44,137 bases of DNA, from the NCBI GenBank assembly GCA_028691615.1, contig JAQUYX010000003.1, positions 1 through 44,137 on the forward strand, given 5' to 3'. The notes beneath the pieces were generated by a model, which searched no databases, was not told where the DNA came from, and saw only the letters and a program-made list of their open reading frames with translations. The DNA comes from Victivallaceae bacterium (GTDB lineage: Bacteria; Verrucomicrobiota; Lentisphaeria; Victivallales; Victivallaceae). Both the position numbers and the translations under genes were made by a program. Each line of letters opens with the position of its first letter. The stretch's first letter is position 1. Shown here in pieces: positions 35,462 through 44,137 of the stretch.

Positions 35462-36848
35462 TCATCGCCTTCACAAAAGGATTGATGAGATAACTGATGA
35501 TCCGCCTGCGGCCGACTTTGATCTCCGCGACCACACGCATGCCGGGAATCACCTGCGGCGCATCATCGTGCCCCTGCTTGATGAATTGACCCGACACCAC
35601 CATGCGCACCTGATAAAACGATCCCTTCTGCTCCGCGGCCTTGCGCGGATTTCCCGTCGCATCGTCCCCGCCCCGGGTGAACGCGTCATGGGAAATATAA
35701 CGCACTTTGCCATCCAGCGTGCCATACTGCTGGAACGGAAACGCGTCAAATTTGATTCTCGCGATGTTTCCGACAAGAACCTGACCGACATCCTTGGCCA
35801 GCACATTGACTTCCGCCTCCACCGGCACATTCAGCGGCACCAGCGTAATCAGCGACTCGGCTTCCCGCACGGCCGATCCTTCCTGGAACGGCGCGACTTC
35901 ATGAACCACCGCCTCGCACGGAGAACGCAGCTGGACAAAGCGGGCGAGCATCTCGTATTTGGGAATATCCTTCTCGACCGAGAGGTAATTGCGATCGACG
36001 GTGACAAGCTCTTCGACCAGTGTTTTTTTCCACTCCGTAATGAAGCTGTTCTTTTCCGCCTCCTGCACCATCAACTGATGATGGTATTCGGTGATCTTCA
36101 TGGCCAGATCGTCCACCTGAATTTCCATGCCGATCACCGAAACTTGCGTTTCCAGAAGCTCCTTGGTGGAAGTAATCTTCTTCTTGTTCAGTTCGTCGAG
36201 AATCCCCTCGATCCGGCGCAATTTTCCCTGCCGGTTGTCGTATTTGATCCGACTCTGTTCCAAAAGGGAGATCGTGTTCTTGTACCGGAGAATGATCTCG
36301 TCATAGCCGCGCACCTTTTCCCGGTAGTACTCCTGACGGGCGCCGAAAATCATATTCTGCAGCCGATAGTCGCCGGTGGTGTCCGTCTTGGGATCGTATT
36401 GGAACTTCGAACCGGTGCTTTCCGCCGACAATCGCGCCCGCTGCGCGGAGAAACTGATCAGCTGCTCCCGAAGTTTTTCCAACTCATTTTTGTTGATCGT
36501 GGGGTCGAAGGTAAACAGCAACTGACCTTCCTTGACCCGCTGCCCCGGAACCACATGCACCTTTAATACCGTCGTCCGTTCCAGAGGTTTCAGGGTGATA
36601 TTCTGCCGGACCGTCACAATCTTGCCTTCGGCAACCACCATCTTGTCCACCTTGGCGATCGACGCCCAGAGAATCCCGATCGCCAACAGAACCAGAAGCA
36701 CAAACCAGACAATCTGTGCAGAACACGGCGGCGCCTGTTTTTCCAGACAGATCGAATCCGGTTCAAATTCCGCAACATTCTCGTCGCGTCCGCTTCCGAA
36801 AAAATAAGAAAAGATCCCACTGATCCATTTGATGAATGCTTTAAACAT
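35439..36848 (-). CDS. HlyD-family type I secretion membrane fusion protein
   Basis: A 469-aa adaptor. It has a short cytoplasmic N-terminus, one transmembrane segment (about 45-63, IVWFVLLVLLAIGILWAS), a barrel-sandwich half motif (VVPGQRVKEGQLLFTFDP), a long coiled-coil region (about 115-285), the second half motif with VQLRSPCEAVVHEVAPF, and a beta-barrel end (GMRVVAEIKVGRRRIISYLINPF, typical of HlyD). It links the ABC exporter to an outer membrane channel across the periplasm. The ATG ending at 36848 overlaps the exporter gene by 8 bases; the longer frame to 36902 is not family-like. No TolC-type gene is present in the window. Confidence 0.92.
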   Translation of the reverse strand: MFKAFIKWISGIFSYFFGSGRDENVAEFEPDSICLEKQAPPCSAQIVWFVLLVLLAIGILWASIAKVDKMVVAEGKIVTVRQNITLKPLERTTVLKVHVVPGQRVKEGQLLFTFDPTINKNELEKLREQLISFSAQRARLSAESTGSKFQYDPKTDTTGDYRLQNMIFGARQEYYREKVRGYDEIILRYKNTISLLEQSRIKYDNRQGKLRRIEGILDELNKKKITSTKELLETQVSVIGMEIQVDDLAMKITEYHHQLMVQEAEKNSFITEWKKTLVEELVTVDRNYLSVEKDIPKYEMLARFVQLRSPCEAVVHEVAPFQEGSAVREAESLITLVPLNVPVEAEVNVLAKDVGQVLVGNIARIKFDAFPFQQYGTLDGKVRYISHDAFTRGGDDATGNPRKAAEQKGSFYQVRMVVSGQFIKQGHDDAPQVIPGMRVVAEIKVGRRRIISYLINPFVKAMNESIREP

Positions 36849-39666
36849 CGTCCGTCCCCATCTGCTGATTCCAGAAGTCCGCATAAATTCCGCCCCGGGC
36901 AAGCAGCTCCTTGTGTGTCCCGCGCTCCTTGATCTCGCCGTGATCCATCACAACAATCATGTCCGCGCGGCAGAGAATCGACAGACGGTGCGAAATAATC
37001 AGCATCGTCCGGTTCCGCGCAATCATCTTCAGATTGCGGCGGATCAGCGTCTCACTCTCCGGGTCAAGCGCGCTGGTTGCCTCGTCAAAAATCAGGAACC
37101 GCGGATTCGGCAGCAGCGCCCGCGCAATCGCCAGCCGCTGCCGCTGTCCGCCGGAAAGATTCGACGCATTCTCTTCCAGCAGCGAGTCATACCCGCGCGG
37201 CATCTTCTGGATGAATTCGTCCGCGCCGGCCACTCGCGAAACATAAATAATCTCTTCCATCGTCGCGTCTTTTTTGGTCACCGAAAGATTCTCGCGGATC
37301 GTGCCGTGAAAGAAATAATTGTCCTGCAACACCACACCGATGTTGCTGCGCAGCGCGGAACGGTCGATCTCCCGGATGTCAATCCCGTCGAACTTGATGA
37401 TGCCCGCCTGCAGCGGATACAATCCCTGAATCAGCTTCGTCACCGTCGTCTTGCCCGATCCGGACCGTCCGACCAGACCGACGGTCATCCCCGGCGGAAT
37501 GTGCAAATCGAAATCCTTGATGACCACCGGGCCGTCCGCGGTATACTGGAATTGGATCTTCTCCAACGCCACCTCGCCGCGCAACTGGTGCTGAATGCTT
37601 CCGCCGACCTGCTCCGGCGGGTTGTTCATCACCACCCCGAGCATCTTGACCGAAAGCGCCGTCTGCTGGTATTCATGCACCAGCCCGACAATCCGCACCA
37701 ACGGCGCAGTGACCCGCCCGGACAACATCTGAAACGCAATCAGCGCGCCGACCGTGATCTCGCCGTCAAACACCGCATTGGCGCCAAACCAGATCACCGC
37801 GACAAACATCAGTTTTTCCAGCAGCTGACTGAAGGTTCGCGCGGTCAGCGAGATCTTCGCCACCCGGAAATAACGGGTAATCGCGTAAGCAGCCGTATCG
37901 TTCCATTTGCGCTGCTGCGAAGGTTCCAGCGCCAGAGATTTCACCGTGCGGATTCCGTTGATCGTCTCGACCAACATCCCCTGACGCTTTCCTTCCGCCA
38001 TGTACAGCTCTTCAAGCCGACGCTGGAAGGGTTTGACCAACACCGCGATCACCATGCCCATCAGAAAGGTGAAAAAGAGCACGACCGCCGTCAGCTTCGC
38101 GCTGTAAAACAGAAGAAACGGCAGAAATACCACCAGCGAAAAAAGCTCCAACGCCGAATGAAACAGACTCCCCGACAGAAACGACCGGATCTTCTCCGTC
38201 TGCTGCATGTGTTTGATCAGCACTCCCGATGAAATTCGTTCGTAAAAATCCACCGGAAGGCTCAGCAGTTTGCCGAATGTCTTGGTCGCCAGCCGGATGT
38301 CAATCCGGTTCGTCGCAAACAACAGGAAATAATTCTGGATGAACTCCAGCGCCGCATTGAACAGCAGCATCACCACCACGCCGATCCCCAACACCGTCAG
38401 CGTGTTGTAGCTCTGATGCACCAGCACCTTATCCACCACCAGCTGGAAAAACAGCGGAATCACCAGTCCGATCGCGCTTACCGCCAGAATCGCCAGCGCC
38501 ACCTGCCCCAACAATTTGCGCTGCCGGAAAAATTCCGGCACAAACCATCTTAAACGGAACGGCTGCTGCTCGTCCAGCAGCGAATAATGTTTTTTGAACA
38601 ACAGCGCCCGGTCGCTGAAACGCTCCAGGAACTCCGCCTGCGTCAGAAACGCCAGCCGGTTGGTCCCCGAATCATGTTTGACCGGGTCCCAGATCACGAT
38701 CTCCCGGCGCGTCGTCGGCGGAGCATCCACCACATCGGCGGGCAACGCCTTCGCCCCGCCCTCCTCCGCCGGAGAGATCTCCGGCATGGACAGCTCGCTC
38801 TTCGAAGCCTTCTCCGACTTGGCAGCTTGTTCCCCGGAAGCGGATTGCGATTCGGGAAATTCCGGTGTGACTTCATTGACCTCCGGTTCCGCCGCAACTT
38901 CCAACTGCCCGGATGGTTCCGCCGTCGCCGCATCGGCAATCGCTCCGACCACCTTGGGTTTTTCCAATGGAACATCCCGGAATCCGCAGAGGACCGCGGT
39001 GCGCCCCTCCTTGTCGTAGCACAGCATCGGGAAAACCGTCCGGTACTTCTCTAAATTCGCCCACCGGAAGGTAATCTTCCGGCAGTTGAAGTTGAGATCT
39101 TCCGCCATCTGGATGAGGAAATTCGTATCCGGTTCGGATTCGCTGATCGCATATTCATGCAGCAGCCGATTGACATCCGTGACCACGCCGTGGTGTCGGG
39201 CAATCGCCGTCAGGCAATACAATGAGGTATGCCGTCCGTCCGCGGAAAAGCTCGGATTGTTCATGTTGCGCAGAAAAATCGCCTCGCCCTTCCACGCTTT
39301 TTCCAGCTTCGGAACCTCCAGAAAAATCAATTTTCCCTGCTGATTGCTCAACGGATCGAAAATTGCAAAGGAATCCGGCCGGTTCGGCAGCGGGCTGCGA
39401 CGCGTTCCGAGAAACAACACAAAGTTTCCATTGTCCAGCCGCAGAAAAACCGGGGCTCCAAAATAACTGGACAACTCCGTGATATTGCAGTCCGTTCGTT
39501 TTTCCGGTGCAAGCTTCAGGTGAGTACAGACCGCCTCCACCGCCGCCAGATTGTCGTCGGGCAACTGTTCCAGAAATGCCTCCAGGTTCGTCCCCTGAGG
39601 AAGCATCTTGACAATTTCCCGCAGACAATCGCACGCCGTTGACCGGGCTTGATTGATTTCCGCCAT
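36841..39666 (-). CDS. Type I secretion ABC exporter with two degenerate C39-like domains
   Basis: A 941-aa HlyB/LktB-type exporter. The C-terminal half is standard: six transmembrane segments (about 385-665), Walker A GRSGSGKT (733-740), signature LSGGQ (837-841), Walker B FLIFDE (857-862). HlyB is about 707 aa; the extra length is N-terminal. Residues about 145-230 plus 320-360 look like a C39-like domain (TSLYCLTAIARHHGV, then IVIWDP and FLERFSDRALLF). It lacks the catalytic QxxxDC and His, so it would dock cargo rather than cut it. An acidic Pro/Ser/Ala-rich stretch (about 240-318) interrupts it. Residues about 60-135 (PVFLRLDNGNFVLFLG, FAIFDP) resemble the second half of another such domain. 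Start ATG at 39666. Confidence 0.9.
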   Translation of the reverse strand: MAEINQARSTACDCLREIVKMLPQGTNLEAFLEQLPDDNLAAVEAVCTHLKLAPEKRTDCNITELSSYFGAPVFLRLDNGNFVLFLGTRRSPLPNRPDSFAIFDPLSNQQGKLIFLEVPKLEKAWKGEAIFLRNMNNPSFSADGRHTSLYCLTAIARHHGVVTDVNRLLHEYAISESEPDTNFLIQMAEDLNFNCRKITFRWANLEKYRTVFPMLCYDKEGRTAVLCGFRDVPLEKPKVVGAIADAATAEPSGQLEVAAEPEVNEVTPEFPESQSASGEQAAKSEKASKSELSMPEISPAEEGGAKALPADVVDAPPTTRREIVIWDPVKHDSGTNRLAFLTQAEFLERFSDRALLFKKHYSLLDEQQPFRLRWFVPEFFRQRKLLGQVALAILAVSAIGLVIPLFFQLVVDKVLVHQSYNTLTVLGIGVVVMLLFNAALEFIQNYFLLFATNRIDIRLATKTFGKLLSLPVDFYERISSGVLIKHMQQTEKIRSFLSGSLFHSALELFSLVVFLPFLLFYSAKLTAVVLFFTFLMGMVIAVLVKPFQRRLEELYMAEGKRQGMLVETINGIRTVKSLALEPSQQRKWNDTAAYAITRYFRVAKISLTARTFSQLLEKLMFVAVIWFGANAVFDGEITVGALIAFQMLSGRVTAPLVRIVGLVHEYQQTALSVKMLGVVMNNPPEQVGGSIQHQLRGEVALEKIQFQYTADGPVVIKDFDLHIPPGMTVGLVGRSGSGKTTVTKLIQGLYPLQAGIIKFDGIDIREIDRSALRSNIGVVLQDNYFFHGTIRENLSVTKKDATMEEIIYVSRVAGADEFIQKMPRGYDSLLEENASNLSGGQRQRLAIARALLPNPRFLIFDEATSALDPESETLIRRNLKMIARNRTMLIISHRLSILCRADMIVVMDHGEIKERGTHKELLARGGIYADFWNQQMGTDDV

Positions 39667-39725
39667 ATGAATGATCTACCCAAACGATAAAAGTTTATTT
39701 CCCTCAAAAAGCCACAACGACGCCG

Positions 39726-39974
39726 TCAGTTCTTCCCTGCGTCTCCCGGCGTCTTGCGCGTAACCACACCGGCGGCAACCAACTGATTAATCAGATTTTC
39801 CATCGACTGGAACGCGCGCAGAAACCCCTGCGGCGTCATGTTGATCTGGGTCGTCGCCAGATGCTTGACCTCGCCGTTTTCCTGCGGTTCATTGTTGAAA
39901 CATTCCATTCGGACCACTCCGTCCGAGAGCCCGACGCTTTCCACGCCGTCAACAAAATATCTGCTTTTCCCCAT
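39726..39974 (-). CDS. 82-aa protein of the type I secretion cluster, function unknown
   Basis: A small soluble protein without signal peptide. Its first half is strand-rich (YFVDGVESVGLSDGVVRMECF), a KHLATTQINMTPQGFLRAF stretch follows, and then a helix with ENLINQLVAAGVV. The layout (two strands, a strand with hydrophobic periodicity, then a long amphipathic helix) loosely recalls DUF3467-type small proteins, but this is only an impression. It lies 50 bases after the giant repeat gene and 59 bases before the exporter gene, all on one strand. Position suggests a role in export, for instance a cargo chaperone or adaptor. The ribosome site is weak (GAAGAAAG). Confidence 0.65.
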   Translation of the reverse strand: MGKSRYFVDGVESVGLSDGVVRMECFNNEPQENGEVKHLATTQINMTPQGFLRAFQSMENLINQLVAAGVVTRKTPGDAGKN

Positions 39975-40024
39975 AAAACACTTTCTTCTTTGTTATGTTA
40001 TTGCCCATATCCCATCTATAAAAT

Positions 40025-43000
40025 TCAGCCTTGCAACGCATCCTCCAGCAGGAGATCAATCTCATCCATCATCGCACGGCTCGAACGCAACAGCGATGAA
40101 CGCCCCGCCAGCAGCGAATAGTCCGGGATGCTATTTTCCCGGCTCTTATAGCTGATGTTGTCCGTGTTGCCCGTAACGCTCGATGTCGTCGAAACCCGCA
40201 GCGTCGTACAACTGATCTTGGCATCGCCAGGACCGTTGTACAGCGTCGAACCGTTCAACAAGGTGAGCGTCATGGAAACATTCATCGTTCCATAATTCAT
40301 TGCGTAGGTATTCTGCACCGAGAGATTCCCCGCCTTGAAGGTGCTGCCCTGACCATTGTTGAACCGGCCCTGAACCACCGCACCATCCAGACTTACCCCC
40401 GTGCCGACAACCTCCCCGGAAGCAGTGAAACTTCCATTGTTTGTCAAGTCCCCGGTCCGCAGACTCAGTACCGACACCACACCGTCGCTGTTGGTCAATC
40501 CGCCGGCAACCACTGCGGCCTTCGACGCCGTGATCTTCCCGGTGGAAACCACCCGCCCAGTCACGGTCATCGAATCGCCGCTCACCGTCATGGTGCTGCT
40601 GTTGGTCACATCCCCGGAAATTGCCACATCCCCGCCGATGGTCATGGCCGCATCACTGACAATCGATGCGGCCTCAAGCTTTCCGCTGTTCTCCAACGAC
40701 GCAACCGCCTTGGTCGTAATCGAACCGGCTCGGTTCGTCACGCCCCCGCCGACAATCAGCGATCCGGTCGCAGGATCAATCAAGGCGGTGTCTTTGCCGG
40801 AGAGCGCCGTCACCGAAATCGTCGAAGAGATCCATCTGACCTTTGCCGCAGTGCTGGCATTATCCTTGGCGCCGTTGAAAAGATCGCCTTCGATCGCCAC
40901 CTTGTTGGCCGTGACCGCCCCGGAAAGATTCCAGAAGTCGCCGCCGGTGACCGCAATCCGTCCGGAATTCAGCAGCGTCGCCGCACCAGTCACATTGATC
41001 GTCCCCTTGACCGATCCGCCGGAAGCAAGAATCCGCCCGTTGTAAATTGATCCGTCGGAAACGATCAACGCCGCACCCACCTGATTGGTTCCCTTGGTGA
41101 TGCTGGTTAGTTTGATGGTTCCGTAGTTGGTCAGATCATTCCCCGTGCCGCCGACCGACAGAACATTCGCCGAGAACGAGCTCTTGTCATGGTTGTAAAA
41201 TGCACCGTCGTCAATTGTCACCAGGCCGGTTCCGGCAATGTCGGACGATCCGGTCGCCGTGAGCGTACCGTAATTGAACAATCCGCCGTGGCTTCCCATA
41301 AGCACCGCTGTGGCGGTCAGCTTCCCGGAATATACCACACCGGAAGTCGCATCCATAGAGCCGTTGGCCAGAATCCCCGTTCCGGTGATCTCCAACATGC
41401 CGTCGGATACCACTGTAATGGTTGATACGCCAGTGCCCGGATCCTTGACATTGACGGTTTTCTGAGACAGCGTCACCGTGCCAAGATTCAAAAACGCGAC
41501 TTCCCCGGCGCCGGCATTGCCCGTCAGAACCATTCCGCCGGCTTTCACCGTCGATTTCTTGTCGTTGTCAAAAATGCCGTGGACATAGATCAACCCGTCC
41601 TCCAGCGTATTCGCCACGGGATTGAGAATCGAACCGACCACCCGCTGTCCCGCTCCGGAAGTCACATTCACCGTCACCGCCGCCACCGTGATCGTACCGG
41701 AGTTGGACAAATACGCTTGTTCCGCGTCTCCCAACGCCGCGCCGACCGAGATCGCCGTCGCGTTAATCGTTCCGGTGTTCAACAATGCAGCAGCGGATTC
41801 GCTCCCCGGCGCGGCACTGCCGTAAATCACCAGCGCGCCGGTCGATGCGACCGCCGCCTGTGTCTTGTCCACCCGATCCACCGTAACCGTGCCGGTCAAT
41901 TTAACCGTTCCGGCGTTGGTGAATGTCGTGACGCCTCCCGTGACAGAATCTCCCATGGTGATGCTCCCGGCGGTCACCGTCTTGCCCTTTGCGTTGACGA
42001 AGCGGCCGGAACCGGCAAAATCGATGGACCCGGAAGTGCCATCCGCCACAGTTTTATCGATCGTCAGCGAGAATTTCCCGGAGTTGTCCAACAACCCTCC
42101 GTCGAGGATCACAACCCGGCCGCCGGTAAACGTGTTGATATTCACCAGCTCGGTCACTTCCGTCTGATCAAAAACCGACAGCGTTCCCTTATTGGAAATC
42201 GCCGAGGCAAACACCGAGGCAAACTTCGCGCTTTTCCCGGTTGCGTTGCTCAAGGTGAATTTGCTCGAAGTGAACGCCACAGTCCCGTAGACCATGGTCT
42301 TGTTCACTTTCACCCCGTCCGCCGTGCCGTTGTTCACAAAGGTCGAATGGTCTCCATTGAGAAAGACCATCGACGTCCCCAGCGCGAGCTTCGCCGCATT
42401 GTTGAACTCGGTACAGCCGACCATGAGATTCATCGCACTCAAGGTGCCTTTGGTATTGGCAATCGAGGAATCCGTGCCGATCGTCAACGCGGTCGCCGAC
42501 AGCGTGCCGGTGTTCACCAGACCGCCGGAACCGTTCACGACTACCTGCGCGACCCAGATGGTGCTCTTGAGGTCATTCGGATCATATCCGGCGACCATCG
42601 TCCCGGAGTTGACCATTCCGCCGGAATGATTCACTCCATCGTTCACCCATACGGAATTGACCTTGACAGTTCCGGCATTGGTGAAAATCCCGCCCATCAC
42701 CGAAATCGAATCGGCATAGAGCGTCCCTTTGACCACAGAAAGGGAACTGTCCGTCATGATGATCGCCCCCGTGCAGACAATCGAGCCGTAGCTCTGAATC
42801 GTCCCTGCCGAAACAATCGAAGCCGCCGTAATTGTGCCGCGATTGACAATCGCCAGCGCGCCGTTGGGGCCGACGCTATTGTTGATCAAAGTCCCGCCGA
42901 CCGCGAGAATCCCGGACTTCACTTCCAGATATGTGAAGCCATTGAGCGTCATATCGCCGGTAATTTGCGTGTTCTTCGAAATCTGAATCGAAGAATTCGC

Positions 43001-44137
43001 GTAGGTTTCCAATGCTCGGATCGTCAAGGACTTCGCGCCGGAGTTGACCAGTTCTCCGCCGAGAATCCCACCTGCACTGCTGTCGCCGAGAATCAGATGG
43101 TCTATATTGATCTCGCCGCCCTTGGCCGTAAAAGTCCCGCCCTCAGTCACCGTCAGAGTAGAAGTCGCGTTCAATGCGCCGGAGAGCATATTCAGATCTC
43201 CGTTGACCGTACCCGCTCCGGTGATCGTGAGCGACGCCTTGTTCTCCAAACCGCCCGCGGTGAAATCTCCGACGGTAAACTGTCCCGAAGTCAGCACCAG
43301 TTTGCCGTCCATATTGACCGTGCCCAGATTGGTCAGCTGCGTCTTCGAGGTGACGACAAGCTCCAACGCGCTGGCAGCGGCGCTCCCGGTAATGCTCTCA
43401 GCGAAGACCATCTCCGCAGCACTGAGCTTAATGTTGGTCAAATTGCCCTTCGCATCGTAATCGCGGAGCACTTCGACCGTCTGGTTGAAGGAAACCCGCC
43501 CCGTAACCGAAATTGCCCCGGTCAGCCCGATGACGCCATCCGCGTCGGAGACCTGAACGGTGAGATTTGCCACTTTGGCCAACTCGCCGACGTAAGCATT
43601 CGTCTTGGCCGAGATGGTCAGATCCTTTCCGCCGCCGTTGAAGGTTCCGGAGCCGGAGACAAAGGCCCCCGACGGATCAATCCGTCCTCCGATTGTCACC
43701 GATCCTTGGACCGAAGTAATCGAATACCCGCTTCCGGAAATCCCCGACAAAGCGACCGTGCCGTTGATCGTGAAATTTGTCTGCCAAGTAATCGCCTCGG
43801 TCAGCGTCACATTGCCTCCGACTTCGATGGAGGTCACGCCGTTGTCAAATTTGTCCAGCCAGTCGCCGACGGTGATCTTGCCGTACATCCCGATCGTTCC
43901 GGCGTAGGTGTCACCGCTGACCGTCGCGCTCAGACTGCTCTGCATGACTCCGGTGGTGATAAACGCCAGACGCCCGTCCGCCGCGATCGCAAACTGTCCG
44001 CGATCGGTCGAGTTGACCGTATATCCGACTTTGCCCAGATCGATCGCCAGTTCGCCGCCGTCCTCCACCTGCACAAGGCCTCCGGCGGAGATCATCAGCG
44101 GCACATACCCGGTGGTCATCGTGTTGCCGACGCCCCG
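40025..44137 (-). CDS. Giant beta-strand-repeat surface protein, N-terminal part outside the window
   Basis: The minus-strand frame is open to the window end, giving at least 1370 residues; the ATG at 44119 is probably internal. The protein is built of imperfect short repeats of the type NxGTxxxxxLxVxG (GGLVNTGTLSATALTIG, GIFTNAGTVKVNSVWVN, ELVNSGAKSLTIRAL), rich in Thr, Ser, Gly, Asn and Val and poor in aromatic and charged residues; this predicts a long right-handed beta-helix or fibre. There are no RTX nonapeptides, no C-terminal beta-barrel and no PEP-CTERM tail. The last 50 or so residues differ: a polar stretch, then Arg-rich, ending in an acidic Leu-rich helix (MMDEIDLLLEDALQG). That could be an uncleaved type I secretion signal. 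Likely an exported adhesin or surface-layer protein. Confidence 0.8.
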   Translation of the reverse strand, partial: RGVGNTMTTGYVPLMISAGGLVQVEDGGELAIDLGKVGYTVNSTDRGQFAIAADGRLAFITTGVMQSSLSATVSGDTYAGTIGMYGKITVGDWLDKFDNGVTSIEVGGNVTLTEAITWQTNFTINGTVALSGISGSGYSITSVQGSVTIGGRIDPSGAFVSGSGTFNGGGKDLTISAKTNAYVGELAKVANLTVQVSDADGVIGLTGAISVTGRVSFNQTVEVLRDYDAKGNLTNIKLSAAEMVFAESITGSAAASALELVVTSKTQLTNLGTVNMDGKLVLTSGQFTVGDFTAGGLENKASLTITGAGTVNGDLNMLSGALNATSTLTVTEGGTFTAKGGEINIDHLILGDSSAGGILGGELVNSGAKSLTIRALETYANSSIQISKNTQITGDMTLNGFTYLEVKSGILAVGGTLINNSVGPNGALAIVNRGTITAASIVSAGTIQSYGSIVCTGAIIMTDSSLSVVKGTLYADSISVMGGIFTNAGTVKVNSVWVNDGVNHSGGMVNSGTMVAGYDPNDLKSTIWVAQVVVNGSGGLVNTGTLSATALTIGTDSSIANTKGTLSAMNLMVGCTEFNNAAKLALGTSMVFLNGDHSTFVNNGTADGVKVNKTMVYGTVAFTSSKFTLSNATGKSAKFASVFASAISNKGTLSVFDQTEVTELVNINTFTGGRVVILDGGLLDNSGKFSLTIDKTVADGTSGSIDFAGSGRFVNAKGKTVTAGSITMGDSVTGGVTTFTNAGTVKLTGTVTVDRVDKTQAAVASTGALVIYGSAAPGSESAAALLNTGTINATAISVGAALGDAEQAYLSNSGTITVAAVTVNVTSGAGQRVVGSILNPVANTLEDGLIYVHGIFDNDKKSTVKAGGMVLTGNAGAGEVAFLNLGTVTLSQKTVNVKDPGTGVSTITVVSDGMLEITGTGILANGSMDATSGVVYSGKLTATAVLMGSHGGLFNYGTLTATGSSDIAGTGLVTIDDGAFYNHDKSSFSANVLSVGGTGNDLTNYGTIKLTSITKGTNQVGAALIVSDGSIYNGRILASGGSVKGTINVTGAATLLNSGRIAVTGGDFWNLSGAVTANKVAIEGDLFNGAKDNASTAAKVRWISSTISVTALSGKDTALIDPATGSLIVGGGVTNRAGSITTKAVASLENSGKLEAASIVSDAAMTIGGDVAISGDVTNSSTMTVSGDSMTVTGRVVSTGKITASKAAVVAGGLTNSDGVVSVLSLRTGDLTNNGSFTASGEVVGTGVSLDGAVVQGRFNNGQGSTFKAGNLSVQNTYAMNYGTMNVSMTLTLLNGSTLYNGPGDAKISCTTLRVSTTSSVTGNTDNISYKSRENSIPDYSLLAGRSSLLRSSRAMMDEIDLLLEDALQG

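Noticed and set aside
36841-39666. Bacteriocin-type exporter with active C39 leader peptidase
   Set aside because: The catalytic Cys region (QxxxDC) and the His of the GHF/Y motif are replaced in both C39-like stretches, so cleavage of a double-glycine leader is unlikely.
40401-43907. Series of plus-strand open frames (up to 214 codons) opposite the giant repeat gene
   Set aside because: Their Pro/Thr/Val-rich translations mirror the repeats on the other strand; no ribosome sites or family features.
40025-44137. RTX toxin/adhesin, autotransporter or PEP-CTERM protein
   Set aside because: No GGxGxDxUx nonapeptides, no C-terminal aromatic-ended beta-barrel, and no PEP motif with membrane helix and basic tail.
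40025-44137. DNA-level tandem repeats or CRISPR array in the repeat gene
   Set aside because: Repeats are only at the protein level and vary in length and sequence; no exact direct repeats with regular spacers were seen.

Overview
The window is a gene-dense bacterial chromosome segment of moderately high GC. The mix of genes fits the PVC superphylum, most plausibly Lentisphaerota (Victivallis-like). It has planctomycete-style Ser/Thr kinase motifs (DWGLAR), an archaeal-type IMP cyclohydrolase (PurO), an envelope with Lpt-type permeases, many small lipoproteins, and a giant beta-strand-repeat surface protein beside its own type I exporter. This assignment is inference from protein character; no rRNA gene is present. 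Many starts are ATGA overlaps, so translational coupling is common.

Layout. 1-1234: end of a hybrid histidine kinase. 1327-8048 (+): tig, clpP, clpX, a membrane-anchored Ser/Thr kinase-like gene and a DinG-type helicase; this is a proteostasis block with a kinase coupled to clpX. 8077-15732 (-): MarC-family protein; a three-gene unit (DUF4432 protein, GT2 glycosyltransferase, DUF45 metallohydrolase); and purO-uvrD/pcrA-MATE. 15733-15838 is a divergent control region whose two predicted -10 boxes overlap. 15839-18524 (+): RlmI-type rRNA methyltransferase and an ArnT/PMT-type glycosyltransferase, ended by a strong terminator. 18691-27046 (+): LptF/G permease, orphan peptide-binding protein, glycyl-tRNA synthetase, CdsA, CvfB-like RNA-binding protein and NAD synthetase.

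27070-34591 (+): lipoproteins, an antisense tRNA-Gly(CCC), tadA, a small coupled protein, a YbhN-type membrane protein, a MetF-MetV fusion, a DUF1015 protein, another lipoprotein and a UDP-glucuronate decarboxylase-like epimerase. 34634-44137 (-): trmO, HlyD-type adaptor, a type I ABC exporter with an unusually long N-terminal region, an 82-aa protein, and the 3' part of a very large Thr/Ser/Gly/Asn-rich beta-repeat protein that runs off the window.

The most distinctive system is the last block. The giant repeat protein, the 82-aa protein, the exporter ATPase and the membrane fusion protein lie head to tail on one strand with no terminator that I can see. The cargo has no RTX repeats, no autotransporter barrel and no PEP-CTERM tail. 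The ATPase appears to carry two degenerate C39-like domains and a disordered acidic insertion. I read this as a dedicated non-RTX type I secretion system for a surface fibre or layer protein. Other points of interest are the kinase lacking its VAIK lysine, the interleaved purO/rlmI promoters, the MetF-MetV fusion, a possible leaderless 42-aa ORF and a structured leader in front of cdsA. No gene-free stretch exceeds 300 bases; no CRISPR array, insertion sequence or phage gene was seen.
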